NCBI GenBank assembly: GCA_025362765.1
Contig: JANYFI010000794.1
Coordinates: 1 to 5,180 of the forward strand
Direction of reading: 5' to 3'
Length of the DNA stretch: 5,180 bases
From: Ferruginibacter sp.
Lineage (GTDB): Bacteria; Bacteroidota; Bacteroidia; Chitinophagales; Chitinophagaceae
A model generated the notes under the pieces. That model saw only the letters and a list, made by a program, of their open reading frames with translations. It ran no database searches and was not told the origin of the DNA. Below, piece after piece: positions 1 through 4,801 of this stretch. The position numbers and the translations under genes were made by a program. How positions within the stretch are numbered: position 1 is the first letter of the stretch; every line of letters begins with the position of its first letter.

Positions 1-99
1 CAGAAGAAAGGAGCAACAAAACTAAGTGTGAAGTCGAAAAGGAAAAAAGCAGGATGGAGCAATGAGTACTTAACAACTATTCTTACTAATGCTCATTAA
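1..99 (+). CDS. Possible 3' end of an unidentified gene (partial)
   Basis: Frame 1 is open from the left edge to a TAA at 97-99 and would encode a 32-residue C-terminus. It is very rich in lysine and ends in GWSNEYLTTILTNAH. I do not recognise it. In some Bacteroidota the T9SS sortase gene porU lies just upstream of porV, but this basic tail does not look like the beta-strand end I would expect of PorU. The same bases are also open in frame 3 up to a TGA at 63-65, and A-rich DNA often keeps short frames open by chance. It may therefore be non-coding. Only the sequence to the left can settle this. Confidence 0.25.
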   Translation, partial: QKKGATKLSVKSKRKKAGWSNEYLTTILTNAH

Positions 100-269
100 T
101 TTTTAATGCGTCTGCCCTGCGGTTTATATGGTTGATTGAGAAAAATCTTCTAATTTTACCTATCATTTGTATGTTATTATTACAAAATATTCTTAATTTA
201 TAATTTTACACCCCAAAAAATTCTCCGCTTATTGAGAATATGTCTACCTAAACAAGACAATAATTACGA
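100..269 (+). promoter_or_regulatory. AT-rich leader region of porV
   Basis: This non-coding stretch should contain the porV promoter, but I see no clean pair of Bacteroidota boxes. The 9-mer TAATTTTAC occurs at 151-159 and again at 201-209; its first eight bases resemble the -7 consensus TAnnTTTG with the last base changed. A TTTG lies at 166-169 but is too far from the second copy for a normal -33 box. Two short inverted repeats are present: TTTGTA/TACAAA (166-171 with 181-186) and ATTCTC/GAGAAT (220-225 with 234-239). The second would fall in the 5' untranslated leader. No Shine-Dalgarno sequence precedes the porV ATG. The function is inferred from position only. Confidence 0.3.
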
Positions 270-1436
270 ATGAAAAAAGCAACTATTAAACTAACTGCCT
301 TGGTTTTGTTACTGGGAGGTACTAATAGCATATTAAATGCCCAAACTGACCCTACAAAAATAAACGTAGTAACTTCCGCCGTACCTTTTTTACGCATTTC
401 TCCAGATGCCCGTGCCGGTGGAATGGGTGATGTTGGTGTGGCTACTTCCCCCGATGCCAACGCGGCTTTTTGGAATTTAGCTAAAACGCCCTTTAATACC
501 AATAAGGGTGGGATGTCCTTAACGTATACTCCCTGGTTAAAAGGACTCGATATTAATGACGTATATCTGGCGTCTTTAGCAGGGTATTATAAACTGGATG
601 AATTTCAGGCCATTTCCGGCTCTTTACGTTACTTTAGTTTGGGTGATATACAGTTTACCGATTTCAACGGCAACCCGCTTGGTCAATATCGTCCGCGGGA
701 ATTTGCGCTGGATTTGGGATATTCCCGCAAACTATCAGATAAACTGGGGTTGGGTTTTGCCATGCGGTATATCAATTCAAGCCTTGCAAGCGGCGATCCC
801 AATAATAGCGGGACCATTTATAAACCCGGTACTTCGATAGCCGCGGATATCAGCCTGTTTCATAATGGCACTAAAGAAGATGGATCAGGGTTTAATTATG
901 GTGTTTCGCTAAGTAACCTTGGCACTAAAATTAGTTATACCAATGATGCTACCCAAAAAGATTATATTCCTGCGAACCTCGGCCTGGGAGTTGCTTACAC
1001 CAAAGTGTTTGACCAGGACAGTAAAATGACTTTTGCCCTTGATTTGCACAAATTATTAGTGCCTACACCTCCGGATTTAGGTGACAGCACCGGTCTGCAA
1101 AAATACCGCAATCAGGGGGTCGTTGGCAGCTGGTTTAGCTCGTTGGGAGATGCGCCGGGCGGCGTTTCTGAAGAACTGAAAGAAGTACAAATTTCTACAG
1201 GTGCAGAGTTTTGGTATCAAAATCAATTTGCGTTGAGGGCCGGGTATTTTTATGAGAATCCACTTAAAGGCAACAGGCAATATTTTACTCTTGGTGCTGG
1301 TTTAAAGTACCAGACTTTTGGATTGAACTTTTCTTACCTTTTGCCATCGGGCAATGGTGTTAACAGAAACCCTTTATCTAATACATTGCGTTTTAGCCTT
1401 ATTTTTGATTTCGGAGAGCCCGGCGCAAAGAAATAA
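270..1436 (+). CDS. porV: Type IX secretion system outer-membrane protein PorV (LptO)
   Basis: The 388-residue product is a predicted outer-membrane beta-barrel of the FadL-like PorV family. In characterised T9SSs, PorV binds cargo leaving the SprA translocon and delivers it to the PorU sortase for release or surface attachment. Residues 1-24 form a signal peptide (MKK start, hydrophobic core, LNA before Gln25). The family signature follows at about 38-72: VPFLRISPDARAGGMGD, then SPDANAAFWNLAK. The rest is made of alternating amphipathic strands with many Gly and aromatic residues (for example FALRAGYFYENP, QYFTLGAGLKY) and ends in the strand LRFSLIFDFGE. Length is normal for the family and the frame is intact. 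The ATG was chosen because the signal peptide starts exactly there. A hairpin terminator follows 17 bp after the stop. A PorQ- or PorP-like paralogue is possible but the N-terminal motif favours PorV. Confidence 0.93.
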   Translation: MKKATIKLTALVLLLGGTNSILNAQTDPTKINVVTSAVPFLRISPDARAGGMGDVGVATSPDANAAFWNLAKTPFNTNKGGMSLTYTPWLKGLDINDVYLASLAGYYKLDEFQAISGSLRYFSLGDIQFTDFNGNPLGQYRPREFALDLGYSRKLSDKLGLGFAMRYINSSLASGDPNNSGTIYKPGTSIAADISLFHNGTKEDGSGFNYGVSLSNLGTKISYTNDATQKDYIPANLGLGVAYTKVFDQDSKMTFALDLHKLLVPTPPDLGDSTGLQKYRNQGVVGSWFSSLGDAPGGVSEELKEVQISTGAEFWYQNQFALRAGYFYENPLKGNRQYFTLGAGLKYQTFGLNFSYLLPSGNGVNRNPLSNTLRFSLIFDFGEPGAKK

Positions 1437-1453
1437 ACAAACTCATTTCTTAT

Positions 1454-1491
1454 ATAAGCGTTCTGCCGGAAGACAGAACGCTTATTGTTTT
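1454..1491 (+). terminator. Rho-independent terminator after porV
   Basis: A perfect 12-bp inverted repeat has arms ATAAGCGTTCTG (1454-1465) and CAGAACGCTTAT (1474-1485) with an 8-base loop (1466-1473). It is followed by TGTTTT (1486-1491). The stem is the strongest hairpin in the window and lies 17 bp after the porV stop. The T-tract is short and interrupted by one G, so termination may be incomplete. There is no T-tract for the opposite strand, so it is probably one-directional. It separates porV from the ispF unit. Confidence 0.85.
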
Positions 1492-1501
1492 AACGGAATA
1501 G

Positions 1502-1509
1502 TACATTTG
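1502..1509 (+). promoter_or_regulatory. Candidate -7 promoter box for ispF
   Basis: TACATTTG matches the Bacteroidota sigma factor -7 consensus TAnnTTTG exactly. It lies 29 bp before the ispF ATG and just after the porV terminator. The expected -33 position falls in the right arm and tail of the terminator, where only a weak TTG (1485-1487, rather close) can be seen. The predicted transcript would have a leader of about 20-25 bases. Confidence 0.55.
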
Positions 1510-1538
1510 CGCAGTTTAACTTACAAATACATGCAGCA

Positions 1539-2021
1539 ATGAATTTTAGAATTGGGTTTGGTATTGATTTTCATCAATTGATAACTGACCGGGAGTTTTG
1601 GCTGGGCGGAGTTAAAATAGCCCATCACAAAGGTGCTCTTGGCCACAGTGATGCGGATGTGTTACTGCATGCTATTTGTGATGCCATGCTGGGTGCCGCC
1701 TGCCTGGGAGATATTGGTGTGCACTTTCCTGACACTGACAATTCTTTTAAAAATATTGATAGTAAAATTTTACTGAAAAAAAGTTTTGAGTTGATTCAAA
1801 AGGCAGGATATAGTATTGTAAACATCGACAGCAGTCTTTGCCTGGAAGCACCCAAGATTAAAAACTATATTCCTCAAATGCAGGAATCCATTGCAAACAT
1901 ACTTTTTTTACAAATTACAGATGTATCTATAAAAGCCACCACAACAGAAAGAATGGGTTTTGTGGGCCGGGAAGAAGGATTGGTGGCCTACGCCACCATC
2001 TTATTGCAAAAAGAAAAATAG
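1539..2021 (+). CDS. ispF: 2-C-methyl-D-erythritol 2,4-cyclodiphosphate synthase
   Basis: IspF converts CDP-methylerythritol 2-phosphate to methylerythritol 2,4-cyclodiphosphate with release of CMP, in the cytoplasmic non-mevalonate isoprenoid pathway. The 160-residue length is typical of the trimeric enzyme. The metal-binding residues are present: Asp10 and His12 in GFGIDFHQL, and His44 in [19 protein letters not shown] (35-53). The substrate loop [10 protein letters not shown] is at 58-67, and the nucleotide-binding motif [17 protein letters not shown] is at 132-148. It therefore looks fully active. The ATG is preferred because [10 protein letters not shown] gives the usual short N-terminus; no Shine-Dalgarno sequence is visible. 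A three-codon frame (ATG at 1531) ends on the ATGA that starts this gene. ispF beside porV is, from memory, also seen in Porphyromonas gingivalis. Confidence 0.97.
   Translation: MNFRIGFGIDFHQLITDREFWLGGVKIAHHKGALGHSDADVLLHAICDAMLGAACLGDIGVHFPDTDNSFKNIDSKILLKKSFELIQKAGYSIVNIDSSLCLEAPKIKNYIPQMQESIANILFLQITDVSIKATTTERMGFVGREEGLVAYATILLQKEK
1981..1998 (+). repeat. GC-rich hairpin inside the 3' end of ispF
   Basis: TGGTGGC (1981-1987) and GCCACCA (1992-1998) form a perfect 7-bp stem with a 4-base loop, CTAC. It lies inside the coding sequence for the residues around Val149-Ala152 and ends about 20 bases before the ispF stop. The following bases (TCTTATTG) are only slightly T-rich, so it is a weak terminator candidate. 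It could also act as an mRNA 3'-end stabiliser, or be a by-product of the protein sequence. Confidence 0.4.
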
Positions 2022-2070
2022 TCAATCGAAGCGAATTTATATACAGGTGTAAAAAACCGGCTCTCATCAT

Positions 2071-2078
2071 TACCTTTG
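2071..2078 (+). promoter_or_regulatory. Candidate -7 promoter box abutting dut
   Basis: TACCTTTG is an exact match to the Bacteroidota -7 consensus TAnnTTTG and is followed by CG, as in the ispF box. Only five bases (2079-2083) separate it from the dut ATG, so a transcript started at the usual distance would begin at or near the start codon. No good TTG is seen at the -33 spacing; GTGT at 2047-2050 is the nearest candidate. It would drive dut and the DUF4292 gene after it. Confidence 0.55.
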
Positions 2079-2083
2079 CGGTC

Positions 2084-2527
2084 ATGCAAAATATACCAAT
2101 CAATATTATCAACCAATCCAGCAACGAATTACCGGCTTATGCTACAGCTGGGTCTGTAGGTATGGATTTGCGGGCCAATCTTTCCCAACCAGTCGTACTT
2201 CAATCACTTGAAAGGGCTTTAATTGCAACGGGCCTTTTTATTGAATTGCCGGAAGGATTTGAGGCGCAGGTTAGGCCAAGAAGTGGGCTCGCTGTTAAAC
2301 AGGGCATTACCTGTTTAAATACGCCCGGAACAATAGACAGCGACTATCGCGGAGAAATAAAAGTAATCTTAATCAACCTCAGCAAAGAGCCCCAAACTAT
2401 TAAACATGGCGATCGTATTGCGCAAATGGTGGTTGCTTCAGTTACAAAAGCCAGTCTTGTATTGGTGCAGGAATTAAGTACCACACTAAGAGGAGCAGGA
2501 GGATTTGGCCACACGGGCAAACAATAA
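2084..2527 (+). CDS. dut: Deoxyuridine 5'-triphosphate nucleotidohydrolase (dUTPase)
   Basis: The 147-residue protein is a homotrimeric-type dUTPase. It splits dUTP to dUMP and pyrophosphate, which keeps uracil out of DNA and supplies the thymidylate precursor. All five family motifs are present in order: [11 protein letters not shown] (22-31); [11 protein letters not shown] (64-72); [14 protein letters not shown] (82-92), with Asp85 as the expected catalytic residue; [11 protein letters not shown] (109-117); and [11 protein letters not shown] (136-145). In motif V a His stands where many homologues have Ser, a change I believe is common in Bacteroidota. The length is normal. The ATG at 2084 gives the standard N-terminus. 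It starts 62 bp after ispF, and the DUF4292 gene follows after 10 bp, which suggests one transcript. Confidence 0.97.
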   Translation: MQNIPINIINQSSNELPAYATAGSVGMDLRANLSQPVVLQSLERALIATGLFIELPEGFEAQVRPRSGLAVKQGITCLNTPGTIDSDYRGEIKVILINLSKEPQTIKHGDRIAQMVVASVTKASLVLVQELSTTLRGAGGFGHTGKQ

Positions 2528-2537
2528 AATAAAACAA

Positions 2538-3380
2538 ATGAGCAACAAAATAAATAACCTTGTCCGGTGGCAAACAGTATTTTTCGCATTATTTTTTATA
2601 ACAATGACAAGTAGTTGCAGAACAGCGAAAAAAATACAAACAGCGGTGGCAAAAAAAGATACTGTTTCAGTGACCATAACCAATTTTTCCCGGGAAGATT
2701 CACTGAAAGTAATTACGCATGCAATGGCAGAAGTTCGTCACAACGAAATGGATTTTAAAACATTCTCCGCAAAAGTAAAAGTAGACTATCAGAATAATAA
2801 AGGCAATCAACCCAACATTACGGCTTATATAAGAATTTTAAAAGATAGCCTTATTTGGGTTTCGGGCTATGCTACGGTTTTTAATATAGAAGCATTTAGG
2901 GTACTCATCAATAAGGATAGTGTTTTTTTGATAGATAAAATAAATAAGCAGGTGCAATACCGGTCCATCGATTATCTGCAGGAGGTTACCGCTATTCCGT
3001 TCGATTATAAAACGCTTCAGGATTTACTGGTAGGTAACCCTGTTTTTTTTGCAGACAGTGTAATATCATACAAAGAAACTGAATCAAAAATATTGCTCGC
3101 TACGCTGGGCCAGTATTTTAAAAACCTGCTCACTATCGAAAAGTCAACCCGTTATCTTACCCATAGCAAACTCGATGATGTGAACATTAACCGCAACAGA
3201 ACTGCGGACATTACCTACAGTAATTTTGAAACTAATAATGGTATCACATTTTCCACTTACAGGGAAATTACCGTTTCAGAAAAAAATAAACTGGACATTC
3301 AGTTAAACTATAAACAGTGGGAGTTTAACAAAGATTTGTCTATTATTTTTAATATACCCAAAAATTATAAACGCAACTAG
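2538..3380 (+). CDS. DUF4292 family lipoprotein
   Basis: The 280-residue protein fits the Bacteroidota DUF4292 family, which has no settled function; a LolA/LolB-like lipid-binding fold is an inference from its beta-rich pattern. Residues 1-26 form a lipoprotein signal (hydrophobic WQTVFFALFFITM), and Cys27 follows TSS, a lipobox that lacks the usual Leu at -3. The Cys is followed by Arg-Thr-Ala-Lys-Lys. The family-like region starts near residue 72 (DFKTFSAKVKVDY) and includes LKDSLIWVSGYA, EAFRVLINKDSVFLID (118-131) and YKTLQDLLVGNP (157-168). The ATG at 2538 is preferred over an in-frame TTG at 2505, which would overlap dut and add 11 polar residues before the signal. The start region is A-rich with no Shine-Dalgarno sequence. 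It lies between dut and envC, so a role in envelope or lipoprotein handling is plausible but unproven. Confidence 0.85.
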   Translation: MSNKINNLVRWQTVFFALFFITMTSSCRTAKKIQTAVAKKDTVSVTITNFSREDSLKVITHAMAEVRHNEMDFKTFSAKVKVDYQNNKGNQPNITAYIRILKDSLIWVSGYATVFNIEAFRVLINKDSVFLIDKINKQVQYRSIDYLQEVTAIPFDYKTLQDLLVGNPVFFADSVISYKETESKILLATLGQYFKNLLTIEKSTRYLTHSKLDDVNINRNRTADITYSNFETNNGITFSTYREITVSEKNKLDIQLNYKQWEFNKDLSIIFNIPKNYKRN

Positions 3381-3399
3381 GCGTTATTTGCATTAACGC
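3370..3399 (+). repeat. Overlapping short inverted repeats after the DUF4292 gene
   Basis: Three related elements occur in a row: AACGC (3370-3374), GCGTTA (3381-3386) and TAACGC (3394-3399). The middle one can pair with either neighbour. GCGTTA/TAACGC gives a 6-bp stem with a 7-base loop; AACGC/GCGTT gives a 5-bp stem that includes the TAG stop codon in its loop. No T-tract follows, so this is a poor intrinsic terminator. It may mark the 3' end of the dut-DUF4292 transcript. Confidence 0.35.
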
Positions 3400-3410
3400 A
3401 AAAGTTAGCC

Positions 3411-3444
3411 TTGTTAACATTGCATTTGCTGTATTGTAATTTTG
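3411..3444 (+). promoter_or_regulatory. Candidate promoter of envC
   Basis: TAATTTTG (3437-3444) matches the Bacteroidota -7 consensus TAnnTTTG exactly. TTG at 3411-3413 lies 23 bp upstream, at the long end of the accepted -33 spacing. The box ends 22 bp before the envC ATG, leaving a short leader of about 15-18 bases. This is the most complete promoter candidate in the window. It suggests envC can be transcribed apart from the dut-DUF4292 unit. Confidence 0.55.
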
Positions 3445-3466
3445 TTTATCCAAGTAAACTTAGCTC

Positions 3467-4801
3467 ATGATCAGATTTGTTGTTGTCCTTCTTTCCATTT
3501 TTATTTTTACTACGGATTTGCATGCGCAGGCACCCGCCTCCAAAGAGCAGCAGGAACTCGAAAAGGAGCGCCAGCAGTTGAGAAGAGAATTGGAGGAAAC
3601 CCAGGACCAGCTAAATAAAAATAAAAAAACAACCAAAGAAATCATTAGTCAGAAAGCACTGATCGAAAGAAAATTAAGTCTGCAGGAAAAGGTAATTGAC
3701 AATATCAGCCAGGATATTAATTTCCTGGACAACACCATTTATAAATCGCAACGGGACATTAATAAAATGCAATTGTTGCTGGATACATTAAAACAAGACT
3801 ATGCAAAAAGTATGGTGTACTCTTATAAAAACAGGAATAATTCTGATTTTTTAAACTTTATATTTTCAGCCTCCAGTTTTAATGATGCCATTAAACGAAT
3901 AACTTATTTAAAGAGTTACAGGAATTACCGCGAAATGCAGGGACAGAATATTTTGCGTACACAGGAGTTGTTGCGCAACCGCATTAATGATTTAAGTGGC
4001 ACCAAGAAAAAGAAAAGTACGGTATTGCAGGTGCAGGCAAAGGAAGCGGACGTACTGCAATCGCAGCAGGAAGAAAAAAATCAGATTGTAAAGCAACTGA
4101 AGGCTCAGGGTAAAGAATTAAATAGCCAGGTAGCGGCTAAGAAAAAGCAAATGGCCAAGGTAAGCAATGCCATTACAGCAGCCATTAGAAGGGCAATTGA
4201 GGAAGCAAGGAAAGAAGCACTAGTTAAAGCGAATGGGGAAAGGAAATTACGGGACGCTGAATTGAAATCATCTAAAACAAGTTCAGAAACCAATAGCGGG
4301 AGTGTAAAAGGGGGAGGTAAAGCACCAAGAAAGGCTACATTACCACCTGTAGTGCCGACTAGTGATTTATTGCCGACTACTGAAGCAAAAGCTCTAAATG
4401 AAAATTTTATCAAGGATAAGGGTTTGTTGCCATGGCCAGTTGATAAAGGCTATACACTATTGCATTTTGGCCCCAATAAAATTGATGATGGCATAATCAT
4501 AGTAAACGATGGTCTTTCAATAGGATGTGATATTGGAACTCCGGTCAAAATAATTTTCGGTGGAGAAGTAACGCTGGTGAATAATTATGACGACCTGGTT
4601 TTAGTAGTTGTAAAGCATGGACGTTATTTTACTGCCTATAGCAACATTACTGGTGTGAATTTAAGTAAGGGCGAAATGGTTCATACCGGCCAGGTGATAG
4701 GAAAAGCGGCTGCTAACCTGGATGGAGTAGGAGAAGTAAAGTTAAACATCACACTTGAAAAAACGGATATTAATCCAGAGCAGTGGTTAAGACGCAGGTG
4801 A
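3467..4801 (+). CDS. envC: EnvC-like murein hydrolase activator, degenerate LytM (M23) domain
   Basis: The 444-residue protein has a signal peptide (residues 1-20, LHA before Gln21), so it is exported to the periplasm. A first coiled coil rich in Glu, Gln and Lys covers about 24-115, a more conserved middle part includes SFNDAIKRITYLKSYRNYRE (about 138-157), a second coiled coil runs to about 265, and a Ser/Gly/Pro-rich linker reaches about 318. The C-terminal LytM-like domain covers about 319-444 (LLPWPVDKGY, GTPVKIIFGGEV, HGRYFTAYSN, NPEQWLRRR). The zinc ligands of active M23 peptidases are missing: Asp348-Gly-Leu-Ser lies where HxxxD is expected, Asn393 replaces the His after Tyr-Ser, and KLNITL (425-430) replaces HxH. 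In E. coli, EnvC is likewise inactive and switches on amidases AmiA and AmiB at the septum under FtsEX control, so an activator role is the best inference. Its 3' end overlaps bshA by 15 bp. Confidence 0.9.
   Translation: MIRFVVVLLSIFIFTTDLHAQAPASKEQQELEKERQQLRRELEETQDQLNKNKKTTKEIISQKALIERKLSLQEKVIDNISQDINFLDNTIYKSQRDINKMQLLLDTLKQDYAKSMVYSYKNRNNSDFLNFIFSASSFNDAIKRITYLKSYRNYREMQGQNILRTQELLRNRINDLSGTKKKKSTVLQVQAKEADVLQSQQEEKNQIVKQLKAQGKELNSQVAAKKKQMAKVSNAITAAIRRAIEEARKEALVKANGERKLRDAELKSSKTSSETNSGSVKGGGKAPRKATLPPVVPTSDLLPTTEAKALNENFIKDKGLLPWPVDKGYTLLHFGPNKIDDGIIIVNDGLSIGCDIGTPVKIIFGGEVTLVNNYDDLVLVVVKHGRYFTAYSNITGVNLSKGEMVHTGQVIGKAAANLDGVGEVKLNITLEKTDINPEQWLRRR

Noticed and set aside
248..502. 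84-codon - strand frame across the porV start
   Set aside because: It is antisense to the porV signal peptide and its conserved N-terminal motif, and has no recognisable family.
598..840. 80-codon + strand frame inside porV
   Set aside because: It lies wholly in another frame of a well-supported PorV beta-barrel and shows no family features.
1354..1542. 62-codon + strand frame across the porV end and the terminator
   Set aside because: It crosses the porV 3' end in another frame, the terminator hairpin and the ispF leader. Only its last codons (Met-Gln-Gln-stop) are of interest, as a possible leader mini-frame.
2505..2537. TTG start for the DUF4292 gene, overlapping dut
   Set aside because: It would put 11 polar residues before a clear lipoprotein signal. 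The ATG at 2538 has a typical A-rich start region and gives a normal signal peptide.
2344..2683. Two - strand frames spanning the dut / DUF4292 junction
   Set aside because: They are antisense shadows of two confidently coding genes. Their hydrophobic stretches reflect Lys- and Asn-rich codons on the other strand.
4105..4413. 102-codon open frame on the - strand inside envC
   Set aside because: It is antisense to the Lys/Ala/Ser-rich coiled coil and linker of envC, whose reverse complement naturally yields Leu/Phe/Ala-rich frames. It has no recognisable domain, while envC is clearly coding.
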